DNA from: Candidatus Woesearchaeota archaeon
GTDB taxonomy: Archaea; Nanobdellota; Nanobdellia; Woesearchaeales; ARS49
Direction of reading: 5' to 3'
DNA: 64,000 nt
Assembly (NCBI GenBank): GCA_030750765.1
Contig: JASMHM010000003.1
Location: forward strand, 62,001-126,000
The position numbers were made by a program, and so were the translations under genes. Below are positions 16,265 through 25,222 of the stretch, piece after piece. Each line of letters begins with the position of its first letter. Position 1 is the stretch's first letter. Below the pieces are notes generated by a model that was not told where the DNA came from, did no database searches, and saw only the letters and a program-made list of their open reading frames with translations.

Positions 16265-17167
16265 TTATTCCTCTTTAGAGGTTTCTTCCTCTTCTTCGTC
16301 GGTTTCTTCCTTGACAATACCCATGATATCGTCCACTTTCGAATCTACCTTATCCTTGATTTTTTCAGGCACTTTACCTTCGTACATGCCTTTTCCTGAT
16401 AATCTTCGCTTTCTTGCCTTGGATCTTGCTTCCTCTACCTCGTCTTTGAGAGTTTTTTCTTGGGCTTTTTCTGCTTCGATCTCTGCTCTGGCTGCTTTTT
16501 GCTCTTCGGTCTCTTCACCCTTCCCTGGCTTGGCTTCTGCCTCTTCTGTTTTTGGTTTCTTTCCTCGTTTGTGACCGTAGGATTCTAGTTCATCCCCCAA
16601 CGCGTCTGCGGATACTTCTTGCGGGCCATGTTTGTCATACACTTCCATCCCTTCTGCTTCGATAGGTTCCAAAGAGGGCATGTCTGGCACTTTGTCAAAG
16701 CGTTCTTTGAGGTTGGTGGGATCTATGGAGAAGTATTCAAAGAATTGTGGTGTGAGTTTGATGAGTTTGCTTCTCCCTTTCCTTTCTCGAGTAATGTATC
16801 CTAATTCTTCTAGCTCTCGTAGGTGATCGTATGCTTTGTTGGTTCTTATTTTTACCACATCGCTTTGTATGGCCGGTGCTTTGTGTGCCACGATGGCTAG
16901 GGTTTCAATAATTGTTTTGGATAGCTCTGTTTTGGTGACTAACTTTTTCACATAAGGAATAAAGTTTTCATGGACTACAACATGATAGTAGCCGTGGTTG
17001 TTCATGATGACTAAAGAAGAGCCTCGTGATTCGTGATCTTCCTTCAACTCGTTCACAGACTTTTTTACTAGCTCAAGATCTGATTCTTTGCATAGTTTGC
17101 CTAACTCTTCCAACCCTAAGGGTTTGTTGCTGGCAAATAGGACTGCTTCAAGCTTCTTTTTTAGCAT
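16265..17167 (-). CDS. scpB: Segregation and condensation protein ScpB
   Basis: Winged-helix subunit that, with ScpA kleisin, bridges SMC heads in chromosome condensation. The tandem winged helices lie at about 1-75 (LEAVLFASNKPLGLEELGKL) and 80-155 (ETLAIVAHKAPAIQSDVVKI, then HLRELEELGYITRERKGRSK). A long charged, low-complexity extension from about 175 to 300 is unusual; the typical length is about 180-200. It overlaps the upstream winged-helix gene by 20 bases, so the two are co-translated. Confidence 0.88.
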   Translation of the reverse strand: MLKKKLEAVLFASNKPLGLEELGKLCKESDLELVKKSVNELKEDHESRGSSLVIMNNHGYYHVVVHENFIPYVKKLVTKTELSKTIIETLAIVAHKAPAIQSDVVKIRTNKAYDHLRELEELGYITRERKGRSKLIKLTPQFFEYFSIDPTNLKERFDKVPDMPSLEPIEAEGMEVYDKHGPQEVSADALGDELESYGHKRGKKPKTEEAEAKPGKGEETEEQKAARAEIEAEKAQEKTLKDEVEEARSKARKRRLSGKGMYEGKVPEKIKDKVDSKVDDIMGIVKEETDEEEEETSKEE

Positions 17168-17720
17168 CTAAGGAGTAGATGTCGTTCTGCTTCTTAACTT
17201 TTCCGCTCTTTTCGAGCCTTTCTATGAAGGGAAGCAACTCTTCTTTCTTCACGCCAACGCCTTCTGCGAGTTTTTCTGCTGTTTTTGGCTCTTGTTCTAG
17301 CAGTCGCATGATGAAGTTTTGGAAGATCATCACAGCATTTTGGTCTAAGAGGGTTTTTTCTGCCTTTAATGACTTGACTTGCATGTCTGCGTAATGAATT
17401 CTACTTTGTAGGTCATTCAAAAAATCAGTAAGATCGTTGGTCTTGAAGCCGATCTCGTTGGGTTCCATGATCTCCACGCTTGAGGGCATGCTTTCAAAGC
17501 AGAAGTCTAGCAAGTGCATCGCACTTTTGAATTTTATCTCTAACTCGAAGAAGCTTGTCCATAAGCGTTCTTTTTCTTCTGCAGGATGGAACACTTCGGT
17601 GAGGATTTCGTTGGATTTTTTGATGTCTGCAACGTATTCTTTCAACGATTTTTCCACGTGTTCCTTTGGTGCACCCACTATTTCAAGCACCACTCTTGCC
17701 GTTACAGGAACTTTTTCCAT
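17148..17720 (-). CDS. Predicted ScpB-linked protein with C-terminal winged helix
   Basis: 190 residues, not recognised as a named family. An N-terminal segment MEKVPVTARVVLEIVGAPKE is followed by a helical middle and a C-terminal winged helix (TAEKLAEGVGVKKEELLPFI). The start at 17720 is chosen because CTTTTAAAC is about 25 bases upstream; an ATG two codons earlier is possible. It overlaps scpB by 20 bases, which suggests a role in SMC-ScpB chromosome work (inference). Confidence 0.65.
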   Translation of the reverse strand: MEKVPVTARVVLEIVGAPKEHVEKSLKEYVADIKKSNEILTEVFHPAEEKERLWTSFFELEIKFKSAMHLLDFCFESMPSSVEIMEPNEIGFKTNDLTDFLNDLQSRIHYADMQVKSLKAEKTLLDQNAVMIFQNFIMRLLEQEPKTAEKLAEGVGVKKEELLPFIERLEKSGKVKKQNDIYSLDAKKEA

Positions 17721-17750
17721 GATCACAAAAACAAGACGTTGTTTAAAAGG

Positions 17751-18320
17751 TTATGCAGCAGGACTTGTGGCCTCTGCCACAACCATGCCTTTTGCGTCGC
17801 CAGCGTCTGGCTCGACATAATCAGAGAGGCTTTGGACGTAGGCTAACACGTCTTTATTCGCGTCCACCCGAGCACCACAACCGACCATGTCCAGGTTCAG
17901 GAGATGGTCAGTCCAAGGACCAGATTTGAAAACGGGGAATGCGTAGAAAGTAGGTTTGAGGAAGAGGTCTGCATGAGGTTCCCAGCCCACAAGATTTTCC
18001 GTGCCTACCGGAGGATCGCAGAACAAACCAGGATGATACGCTTCATCATACGTATCAGGCACATCCACTGCGCGTTCCATGTGTAGCACGAGTTCTTCAT
18101 CAGGCATCGCCCATACCTTGAACAGGCCTCGCTGTTTCGAGACGACAACTCTGTGGTCCACATATGTCTCACTCCCAAAAATATGCAATCCCGTGTCTGG
18201 GCGAGACACAGTCATTAGACTGCGAGTGCCAGCATCGGCAGTGCGGACTAGAATGCCGTAAAGATCGATTTCTTGTGCGAACGCTGCTAACGCGTCTATG
18301 CTCTCAACACATCCATGCAT
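17751..18320 (-). CDS. Hypothetical protein, 189 aa
   Basis: No family recognised; a soluble alpha/beta protein. The start at 18320 (MHGCVESIDALAAFAQE) is chosen because GTTTATAAG at 18343-18351 is centred 27 bases before it. A much longer frame exists upstream but runs antisense to the proline-rich gene and is Trp/Arg-biased, so it is rejected. Confidence 0.55.
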   Translation of the reverse strand: MHGCVESIDALAAFAQEIDLYGILVRTADAGTRSLMTVSRPDTGLHIFGSETYVDHRVVVSKQRGLFKVWAMPDEELVLHMERAVDVPDTYDEAYHPGLFCDPPVGTENLVGWEPHADLFLKPTFYAFPVFKSGPWTDHLLNLDMVGCGARVDANKDVLAYVQSLSDYVEPDAGDAKGMVVAEATSPAA

Positions 18321-18416
18321 GAGAAACCGAAACACGTACGCACTTATAAACATTTGCGTGTAACCATTCCTGAATGGTCCTAAAAGCTTTTTAATGGTGG
18401 CAAGCAGTCTTGGGGT

Positions 18417-19085
18417 ATGTTCGGGGGGTTGTTCAAGAAGAAAAAAGGTAGCTTGCCAGAGCCACCGCCGCCACCTAAGATAGCTGGAGACATGCCAGCT
18501 ATTAGACCTGCGCATGATCCTTCTCCAATGCCTGCCCCACCAAATATTCACGAAGAGCCAAAGGTAGAGAAGCATTCCTTGCCAGAGCCTCCTCCAGTCC
18601 CACAGAAGAGACATGAACCAGAACATCACGTACCAGTACACCTAAAACCTACAGTGATTGACCATCCAGAGATGCCTGCACCGCCAGAAATGCATGAACA
18701 AGGTGCTTCCCACCCAGAAGAACACCTACCAGAGTTTCCTACCATGCCAGAACCACCCATGCATGAGCCAGTTGCAGCCATAGAACATCCAGAACCAGTA
18801 CATGCAACACCCGAGCCAGTACACTTTACACCTCCAGAACCGGCAGAACAATTACCCAAAGGACCCAGTCACAGTTTCTTAAGCATGGACGAGTATCAAG
18901 AGTTAGCAACCCAAGCGAACGGCATCAAAGATCGCTTGAAAGATAGTGAAAGATTAGTCAAAGAACTAGCAGACTTACGAACCGAAGAAGAAAAAAGCTT
19001 TGACAAGTGGAGAACGCTACTAGAGAATTTAGAGAAAAAACTGAGCTACGTGGACACCCTCGTGGCAGAAGGAGAAAAACTATGA
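18417..19085 (+). CDS. Proline-rich protein with C-terminal coiled coil
   Basis: 222 residues. It begins MFGGLFKKKKGS, then about 135 residues rich in Pro, Glu and His (PEPPPPP, MPAPPE, HPEPVHATPEPVHF), then a heptad-type coiled coil from about 155 to the end. The N-terminus could be a membrane-associating basic patch. It is the first of three genes linked by ATGA overlaps. A TATA-like CTTTTTAATG is about 27 bases before the ATG. The function is unknown. Confidence 0.7.
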   Translation: MFGGLFKKKKGSLPEPPPPPKIAGDMPAIRPAHDPSPMPAPPNIHEEPKVEKHSLPEPPPVPQKRHEPEHHVPVHLKPTVIDHPEMPAPPEMHEQGASHPEEHLPEFPTMPEPPMHEPVAAIEHPEPVHATPEPVHFTPPEPAEQLPKGPSHSFLSMDEYQELATQANGIKDRLKDSERLVKELADLRTEEEKSFDKWRTLLENLEKKLSYVDTLVAEGEKL

Positions 19086-19294
19086 GTCAAGTATTTGTCA
19101 AAATCGAAAACTATGAGGACATTAAAGATATCATGGAGCTAGCTAAAGATAGACTAAAGCAAGCCATCCAATTGTTAGAACAGATTGCTGAGTTGAAACA
19201 AAAAGAAGATGCAGAGCTAGCAGCCTGGACTGACAATCTGAACGAAATCAGCGCCAACGTTGAAGACATCGATCGAGCGCTGAAAGAACAATGA
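19082..19294 (+). CDS. Small coiled-coil protein, 70 aa
   Basis: Almost entirely helical after residue 10 with heptad spacing (LKQAIQLLEQIAELKQKEDA). The start at 19082 (MSQVFVKIENYEDIKDIM) overlaps the previous stop as ATGA. Its helix pattern resembles the coiled-coil tail of the preceding protein (LEKKLSYVDTLVAEGEKL versus LNEISANVEDIDRALKEQ), hinting that the two came from one ancestor or pair together. Confidence 0.7.
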   Translation: MSQVFVKIENYEDIKDIMELAKDRLKQAIQLLEQIAELKQKEDAELAAWTDNLNEISANVEDIDRALKEQ

Positions 19295-19608
19295 GCTTTT
19301 ACGTCCCCATAGACCATCCCGCGGAAAAACAAAAGCAAGTATTGCTTGCGAGCAAGAAACTATTGGGAACGCTAAAATCTTACGAAAAATACCGAACCAC
19401 AAGAAGCGAGAAATTAGACAAGATACTACAATTCAAAACTATTCTAGATAAGCTAGGCGTTGCCACCAAGAAGTTGATGGCAAAAATGCCAAAAAGTTCT
19501 TTGCCCAAAGCAAAAGCAGCACCCAAAGTGAAGGCAAACACGAAAGGTATCTCTGCTTTAGAGAAAGAGATGATAGACATCGAAAAAAGACTGAAAAGTC
19601 TTGCTTAA
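19291..19608 (+). CDS. Coiled-coil protein with Lys/Pro/Ala linker, 105 aa
   Basis: It begins MSFYVPIDHPAEKQKQVLLA, then a long helix to about residue 70, a Lys/Ala/Pro-rich linker (about 67-85) and a short C-terminal helix (ALEKEMIDIEKRLKSL). It overlaps the preceding gene by 4 bases and is the third member of the coiled-coil operon. No known family recognised. Confidence 0.7.
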   Translation: MSFYVPIDHPAEKQKQVLLASKKLLGTLKSYEKYRTTRSEKLDKILQFKTILDKLGVATKKLMAKMPKSSLPKAKAAPKVKANTKGISALEKEMIDIEKRLKSLA

Positions 19609-19642
19609 TCAGAAATGTGCAGGAGTTCTGGTGGTTGTGCCC

Positions 19643-20299
19643 TTAGTTGAGCACTGGCTCGAACACATCGTAAGACTTCACACCATCATGATCTGCTTGC
19701 ACGATCACCTGAGGCGCATCTGTCCCAAAACGATCGTTAATGTTTCCTAAGAAGCGAATTTTGTAGGTAGCACCGTCAGCATGGTCAAGCTTGCCAATCG
19801 TGTACCACCTAGCGTGCACCCTGTCCTCAACCTGGACCCGGCCATCAATCACCCTCGTAGGATCGGCCCTTCCATCCTTGTTGAAATCTAAATCATGCGC
19901 CCTTTCCCAATCTTCGGGAACCGAGCCTTTGCGTTCAAACATGTAGAGATCAAACACCGTCCAGTGGCCGTGTTTGCACAAATAAGCCCCAGACTCGTGC
20001 TCCGGGATGTTGAAGGGTGGACCGTCTCTTGAGACAGGTGCGATTTTCGCGCCCTCCTTCGATGCAGCATCCAAGAGTTCTGCTTTCCGACGCGCGATAT
20101 CGGATTGTATCCTTTCGTTTTTGGAGTCTACCCGTGCTATTTTGGCATGTGTTTTTTGGATGTATTGCTGAGTTCTGTGGAGTGTCCAGACTCCATAACT
20201 CAGAACGCCCAGTGTAGCAAGCGCGCCACACCCCATCATAATCTTGGTCAAGGTGGGATGGTTCCCACCAAACCGGTAAAGGCGGCTTTCTTGATTCAT
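19643..20299 (-). CDS. Single-pass membrane protein, extracellular domain
   Basis: 218 residues. One membrane helix near 20-40 (IMMGCGALATLGVLSYGVW) precedes a coiled-coil region and a C-terminal domain that includes DLDFNKDGRADP, a DxNxDGxxD-type calcium-loop pattern often seen in secreted proteins. The start at 20299 is chosen because GTATTTATATG is about 27 bases upstream. The function is unknown. Confidence 0.6.
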   Translation of the reverse strand: MNQESRLYRFGGNHPTLTKIMMGCGALATLGVLSYGVWTLHRTQQYIQKTHAKIARVDSKNERIQSDIARRKAELLDAASKEGAKIAPVSRDGPPFNIPEHESGAYLCKHGHWTVFDLYMFERKGSVPEDWERAHDLDFNKDGRADPTRVIDGRVQVEDRVHARWYTIGKLDHADGATYKIRFLGNINDRFGTDAPQVIVQADHDGVKSYDVFEPVLN

Positions 20300-20364
20300 A
20301 CGTTCGTAAGTTACGTAAAGCATATAAATACGGCCCTCACAATCCACCTTGGTCCAGGAACAAT

Positions 20365-20373
20365 CTTTATAAG
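20365..20373 (+). promoter_or_regulatory. TATA box of tRNA-Leu(CAA)
   Basis: CTTTATAAG is centred about 29 bases before the first base of the tRNA. Confidence 0.55.
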
Positions 20374-20397
20374 ACACCCACCACCCTTACCATGTGC

Positions 20398-20481
20398 GCG
20401 CCGGTAGCAAAGCGGTCAAATGTGATGGTTTCAAGCACCATTGGCTTAGTGCCTTCGCAGGTTCGAATCCTGCCCGGCGCA
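20398..20481 (+). tRNA. tRNA-Leu (anticodon CAA)
   Basis: A class II tRNA of 84 nt. Acceptor GCGCCGG pairs with CCGGCGC, discriminator A. The anticodon stem ATGGT/ACCAT holds the loop TTCAAGC, giving anticodon CAA, which reads UUG leucine. The T arm has GGTTCGAATCC, and a long variable arm is present. CCA is not encoded. It stands alone with its own TATA box. Confidence 0.95.
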
Positions 20482-20526
20482 TAAAGACCCATAAACATAT
20501 AAACGAAGATTGTTGAGTTCTAAATA

Positions 20527-21870
20527 ATGAGTGTAGAAATACGAGCACTAGGAGGCTTTGGCGAGGTAGGCAAGAACATGGTCGCCATCAAGGTGGACGA
20601 TGAAGTGATCATCTGCGACATGGGATTACACCTACCTAACTACATAACGTACACAGAAGAAGCATTAGGAGAGTTGATCAAGATACGAGATAAAGACCTT
20701 ATCCGCGTGGGAGCTTGTGCGGATGATGGAATCCTCAAAGACTGGAAAGACAAGGTTACAGGCATCGTGATCTCACACGGACACTTAGACCATGTAGGTG
20801 CAGTACCATACCTTGCACCGCATTATCCAAAAGCTCCGGTGATTAGCACGAAATTCACGATAGAATTCATCAAAGGAACACTAAAGGGGGAGCGCATCCA
20901 CCTACCAAACAAGCTGATAGGTGTGCTACCCAACGGCATTGTCAAGGTGGGAAGTTTGGATGTGGAGTTCATCCACATCACGCACTCCATCCCACACACT
21001 GCCGTGGTGTGCATCCACACCAAATACGGAAGGATTCTTTACGGACCAGACTACAAGTTAGATGACGGACCACTACTAGGCAAGCCACCCAACTACGCGG
21101 CTTTAGAAAAAGCAGGCCATGAAGGTGTCTTAGTAAGCATCTGTGATAGTTTGAACGCTAACTTCCAGGGCCACACCCAAAGTGAGCAAGACGCCAAGAA
21201 AATGCTCAGCGAAATATTAGTAGACACGCCCTCAGAAGGGAAGGCAGTTATCGTGACCACGTTCTCCAGCCATATGGCCAGACTAAAAACAATCACAGAC
21301 CTGGCAAGGAAGATGCACCGAAGAGTGGTCTTCCTTGGAAGAAGTCTTTCCAAGTACGTTGATGCGGCACGAGCAAGCCATATCGCAGACTTTAGGGATG
21401 TAGACATCGTCAAGTATGGTGGAAAAGTAGGCAGCAAACTCAAACAATTACAAAAGAAAGGTATGGAAAAGTTCTTGATCGTGTGCACCGGCCACCAAGG
21501 GGAGCCAAAGAGCGTGCTGAGCAAGATAGCCTCAAACACGTACGGATTCCAACTCAAACAAGGAGATCATGTTGTCTTTTCAAGCAACATCATCCCTGCA
21601 AAGATCAACCAAGACCAAAGAGCAGAGCTAGAAGCCAAGCTCATCGGAAGAGGAGTGAGATTGTTCCCTGGCGTGCACGTCTCTGGACACTCTAGCTTGG
21701 CAGACATGCATCGCTTCCTAAGAATGATCAAGCCACAATATGTGCTGCCAATCCACTCAGAACCAGAAGTGACCAAAATGTTCTGTCAGATGGCACAAGG
21801 TTTGGGATACATCAACGGTGAGACGTGTATAACGCTCAAAAACGGTCAAACCCTCAAGCTCGAATCGTGA
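20527..21870 (+). CDS. rnj: RNase J family beta-CASP ribonuclease
   Basis: A 447-residue 5'-3' exoribonuclease of the metallo-beta-lactamase fold, acting in RNA decay. The zinc motif SHGHLDHVGA covers 83-92 (His84, His86, Asp88, His89). The beta-CASP region includes the TFSSHMAR and VCTGHQGEP motifs, and a late HVSGHSS closes the site. The length fits archaeal RNase J, which lacks the bacterial C-terminal domain. ACATATAAACG at about 20497-20507 is 25 bases before the ATG. Confidence 0.93.
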   Translation: MSVEIRALGGFGEVGKNMVAIKVDDEVIICDMGLHLPNYITYTEEALGELIKIRDKDLIRVGACADDGILKDWKDKVTGIVISHGHLDHVGAVPYLAPHYPKAPVISTKFTIEFIKGTLKGERIHLPNKLIGVLPNGIVKVGSLDVEFIHITHSIPHTAVVCIHTKYGRILYGPDYKLDDGPLLGKPPNYAALEKAGHEGVLVSICDSLNANFQGHTQSEQDAKKMLSEILVDTPSEGKAVIVTTFSSHMARLKTITDLARKMHRRVVFLGRSLSKYVDAARASHIADFRDVDIVKYGGKVGSKLKQLQKKGMEKFLIVCTGHQGEPKSVLSKIASNTYGFQLKQGDHVVFSSNIIPAKINQDQRAELEAKLIGRGVRLFPGVHVSGHSSLADMHRFLRMIKPQYVLPIHSEPEVTKMFCQMAQGLGYINGETCITLKNGQTLKLES

Positions 21871-21918
21871 GTACTGGAGAATAGCAAATTTTATAAAGAT
21901 CTTACCCTGCATACAAAC

Positions 21919-22662
21919 ATGAAAGTAGTCCTTGCAGATGCCACACCTCTCCGAGACAGTATCTCTCTAATCAGCGATCTAGTCACAGAAGCAACTATCA
22001 AGATCAGCAAGGAAGGCATAGAATTGGCAGCCATGGACCCTGCCAACGTTGCCATGGTCGTTTTCAAACTTTTAGGCTCCACATTTGTGGAGAGCGACAT
22101 CCCTGAAGAACAAAAGATCGCGGTAAACCTTGCCAACCTCAAACAAGTGCTCAAACGAGCCACCCCTTCTGACATGCTCACGTTAGAAGTGGAAGAAGGA
22201 AAACTCTCTTTGAAGCTCAAAGGACAGACCACAAGAACCTTCTCCACGCCCTTATTGGACTTGGACGATAAAGAGCAAAAAATCCCTAGCCTGACGTTCC
22301 CTATCAAAGCAAGCATGCCTTCCTCAGTGCTGGCAGATGCTGTGGATGATGCAGGCGTGGTGGGAGAGAGCGTCACCTTAGGTATTGAACCTGACACGTT
22401 CTTCATCAGCTCGGAAGGAGACCTGAGCAAGGCACACGTTGAGGTAAAGAAAAGCGAAGAGGTAATCGTAGAAACAAACAGCGAGGCCAACATCAAAAGC
22501 AAGTACTCCTTAGAATATCTCAAAAAAATGGTGCAAGCAGGCAAACTAGCAGACAATGTTACCTTACAATTCAACCAGGACTATCCCTTAAAGGTGGACT
22601 ACACAGTACAAGACAAGTTACAATTAAGCTTTATTCTCGCACCAAGAGTGGACAACGATTAA
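21919..22662 (+). CDS. pcn: DNA polymerase sliding clamp (PCNA)
   Basis: 247 residues, the length of archaeal PCNA. It begins MKVVLADATPLRDSISLISD, has the interdomain DLDDKEQKIPSLTFPIKA segment and ends with KVDYTVQDKLQLSFILAPRV, all typical. It encircles DNA as a homotrimer and binds PIP-box partners; the DP2 C-terminus in this window has such a motif. The TATA box TTTTATAAAG (21888-21897) is 26 bases upstream. Confidence 0.96.
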   Translation: MKVVLADATPLRDSISLISDLVTEATIKISKEGIELAAMDPANVAMVVFKLLGSTFVESDIPEEQKIAVNLANLKQVLKRATPSDMLTLEVEEGKLSLKLKGQTTRTFSTPLLDLDDKEQKIPSLTFPIKASMPSSVLADAVDDAGVVGESVTLGIEPDTFFISSEGDLSKAHVEVKKSEEVIVETNSEANIKSKYSLEYLKKMVQAGKLADNVTLQFNQDYPLKVDYTVQDKLQLSFILAPRVDND

Positions 22663-23699
22663 CGATAAATCTTAGCCAAAGCGTTATGAGTATCTCTTAA
22701 CACTATCTTGTACACGATAAAGACAGGTATGGCGAAGATCATCCCTGCTATACCTAAGACTTTTGCTCCCACCAGGATGAGAACGATACTGAGTAGAGCA
22801 TTCATCCGTACCTTGCTTGAGATCATAAAGGGTAGTAAGTAGAAATTGTCCACTATCTGGGCTGCTACTAACGTTATGAGCACGTACAACGCCACGGTTG
22901 GCCCGTCAAGGATGGCAAACAACAATGCAGGAATAGCGCCAAGGATAGGTCCTAGGTAAGGTATCAAGTTAAAGAATCCAGCAAGAATGCCTAACAACAA
23001 CCATCCTTTCACGCCTGCAACAAAAAAACCAAAGCAGCATAGGCTTCCCACGATTACGCTTTCCGTGATTTTTGCGCGAAGGAAGTCGTGAAGCTCGGAG
23101 GTCATAGCGTGCATCGCTTTGTGCATGCTTGCGTGGAACTTTTTGGGAACACTATTCACCACTTCGTGCATGATCGCTTTTCGCTTCTTAAAGTAGGTAA
23201 AGAACATGAGCGGGATGATGAGGATGCCGTTGAAAACAATGCTAGACATGCTACTAAGCACGGTGCGTATCATTGCCAGGAAGCGAGTCTCTGCGGTTTT
23301 AACTAAATTCTCCCAAGGTACCCAGTCCACGAACACAGTAGGCACTTGTGCTCTTAGCTGTTGGAAGTATGCAAGAGCTACACTTTGATCCACGCTTAGG
23401 CTAGTAATTGCTATGCGCATCTGGGCTACGCTGTTGCTGAAGAGCACGATAAACACGATTATCCAGAATGCAGCTAACAATCCGCCATACAATCGCCTTC
23501 TTGCTTTGGAGAGCTGGTACTTTGACATGCGTTTGCTGTAATCATTTTTCAATTTTTGGACCAGAATGATCAACGCAACGCCGATCATGAACGTGACAAA
23601 GAGTGTGCTGAAGTAATAGCACAGCGCAAACAATATGGTGAGCACAACGAAGATGCCACTTAGGATTTGCCAAACTTTAGGATGGGGAGATAGCGCCAT
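22659..23699 (-). CDS. AI-2E family transporter-like membrane protein
   Basis: 346 residues with about eight membrane helices in the AI-2E/UPF0118 arrangement: paired N-terminal helices, a soluble middle of about 80 residues, then helices carrying NLIPYLGPILGAIPALL, the family's signature. Transported substrate cannot be told from sequence; relatives carry diverse small molecules or Na+/H+. It is co-translated with the upstream membrane protein (TGATG overlap) and its stop overlaps that of pcn by 4 bases. Confidence 0.88.
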   Translation of the reverse strand: MALSPHPKVWQILSGIFVVLTILFALCYYFSTLFVTFMIGVALIILVQKLKNDYSKRMSKYQLSKARRRLYGGLLAAFWIIVFIVLFSNSVAQMRIAITSLSVDQSVALAYFQQLRAQVPTVFVDWVPWENLVKTAETRFLAMIRTVLSSMSSIVFNGILIIPLMFFTYFKKRKAIMHEVVNSVPKKFHASMHKAMHAMTSELHDFLRAKITESVIVGSLCCFGFFVAGVKGWLLLGILAGFFNLIPYLGPILGAIPALLFAILDGPTVALYVLITLVAAQIVDNFYLLPFMISSKVRMNALLSIVLILVGAKVLGIAGMIFAIPVFIVYKIVLRDTHNALAKIYR

Positions 23700-24184
23700 C
23701 AGTCAGTGCCTCCTGCGAGACGGTAGATACCTGCAACAAGCATTAAGGCCACAACACCCATGAACGTTTCGTACAACAATCCGTACAGTAAAGCACCGGT
23801 GAGCATGCTTGTTTGCATGGCATTAAAAGAGATAAACATAACGAGGTTGAGAACATGACCCACGATTAAGGAGCAGGCGACGATAGGGGAGGGTAGTTTT
23901 CCTCGAAGATGGCCTGCAATCCCTCCCATGATGCCGTGAGGGATGATGGCTAGCCACTCAAACACAGAACCAGCAGGGGTGAGTGCGGTGAGGAACGTGC
24001 CTAGCACCCCAACAAGGATGCCTGCTCGCATTCCAAACAGCACGCCTGCGAGTACCGGAACGAACATGTTTACTGCGATGTTTGCTCCAGGAATGAACGG
24101 ATTGGGCTGGATAGAACGCGCGTTGCCTAAGAGAACATAGGCAAGAACCAGGACGCCAATGCGGATGACCTGCTTTCGATCCAT
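23699..24184 (-). CDS. ECF-type transporter S-component-like membrane protein
   Basis: 161 residues, five or six membrane helices. The pattern (ANIAVNMFVPVLAGVLFGMRAGILVGVLG and the periodic Gly/Pro helices) resembles substrate-binding S components of ECF transporters or related integral membrane families. No ATPase partner lies nearby. A TATA-like box (TTATAAG, about 24206-24212) is 25 bases before the ATG. The assignment is tentative. Confidence 0.6.
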   Translation of the reverse strand: MDRKQVIRIGVLVLAYVLLGNARSIQPNPFIPGANIAVNMFVPVLAGVLFGMRAGILVGVLGTFLTALTPAGSVFEWLAIIPHGIMGGIAGHLRGKLPSPIVACSLIVGHVLNLVMFISFNAMQTSMLTGALLYGLLYETFMGVVALMLVAGIYRLAGGTD

Positions 24185-24220
24185 ACTGTTACGCCGGAGA
24201 ATCCGCTTATAATGCTTTGT

Positions 24221-25222
24221 TTATTTTTCTTTGAACTCAACGAATTTCTTGAGAAGCGCAGGAAGAATGCCATTCAACACCCGTCCTCCTTTAGCACAGA
24301 TACCTCGCCAATCCCCCAAACTAATGGCCATGATGCGTGGTTTACTCGTGTAGGATTTCATTTGCTTTTGTTCTGCCAACGCCAAAAGATTATGGGCAAT
24401 AACGTCTGCGTGGAGGTGCGCATTTTGTGCAGTTTTTTCTTCTTGCACGCCTGCGATGTCTCCTCCAACAAACACGTTGGGTAACGAGCTTTGTAGGAAC
24501 TCATTCACAACGATGTATCCTTTCTTATCTTTATCTCCAGAAAAGAAAGGAACGTCTGCTTTGATGCCTGCGCACCAAAAGGTTAGGTCGGATTCAATCT
24601 TTGTACCTTTGTCTGTGATAAAGGTGTTTTTTTCGCGGTCCACCACTTTCTCTCCAAAAATAATCCGGGCGTGATGTTTTTCTAGGAAGTCTTTGGCGTA
24701 GTTGCCTGCTTTGGAAGGGTTTCGCTCCATGAGCTTGTCTCGGGGATGTACGATGGTGAGTTTTGCCTGCGTGCTCTCGGCTATCTCTGCAGCCACCTCG
24801 ACCCCGATCAATCCTCCGCCAATCACAAGAACTTTTTTGGCCTGTGCGAGTACTGGAGCGAGTTGTTGTATTTGGTGTCCATTGGTGACGGTGTAGACAT
24901 CTGTGGTGTCTTTGAGAAAAATAGGATAGCTGATGCCAGTACATACGATGGCATAGTCAAACACGACATTATGATTTTGGCTTGTTGCTCTACTGTTGGT
25001 CAAGGACTGAACAGGTTCTGTGATCACTGTTGTTTTTTTGAGTAACTCAGCCCAGGGTCGTTGGATTTTTTGGGCGTAGTCTGCGTTGGTGAGCAGTTTG
25101 TGTATGCTGGGGGTGTACTCAAAATAGTCCTTAGTGTCAAAGAGCGTTACGGTATGCTTGCTCTCAAGTTTTTTGGCACAGTGCAACCCACAGAATCCTC
25201 CACCGATAATTGCTACGCGCAT
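24221..25222 (-). CDS. FAD-dependent NADH dehydrogenase-like oxidoreductase
   Basis: 333 residues with two dinucleotide-binding folds: AIIGGGFCGLHCAKKL at 4-19 for FAD and VLVIGGGLIGVEVAAEIAE near 128-146 for NAD(P)H. The late NVFVGGDIAGV (about 255-265) closes the FAD site. It resembles NDH-2-type enzymes or sulfide:quinone reductase relatives. Shorter than typical NDH-2 (about 400). It directly follows the proline-rich gene and probably shares its promoter. Confidence 0.85.
   Translation of the reverse strand: MRVAIIGGGFCGLHCAKKLESKHTVTLFDTKDYFEYTPSIHKLLTNADYAQKIQRPWAELLKKTTVITEPVQSLTNSRATSQNHNVVFDYAIVCTGISYPIFLKDTTDVYTVTNGHQIQQLAPVLAQAKKVLVIGGGLIGVEVAAEIAESTQAKLTIVHPRDKLMERNPSKAGNYAKDFLEKHHARIIFGEKVVDREKNTFITDKGTKIESDLTFWCAGIKADVPFFSGDKDKKGYIVVNEFLQSSLPNVFVGGDIAGVQEEKTAQNAHLHADVIAHNLLALAEQKQMKSYTSKPRIMAISLGDWRGICAKGGRVLNGILPALLKKFVEFKEK

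Noticed and set aside
18321..18641. Longer N-terminus for the minus-strand protein ending at 17751
   Set aside because: It would run antisense to the proline-rich gene and consists largely of Trp and Arg; the promoter at 18343-18351 supports the shorter start.
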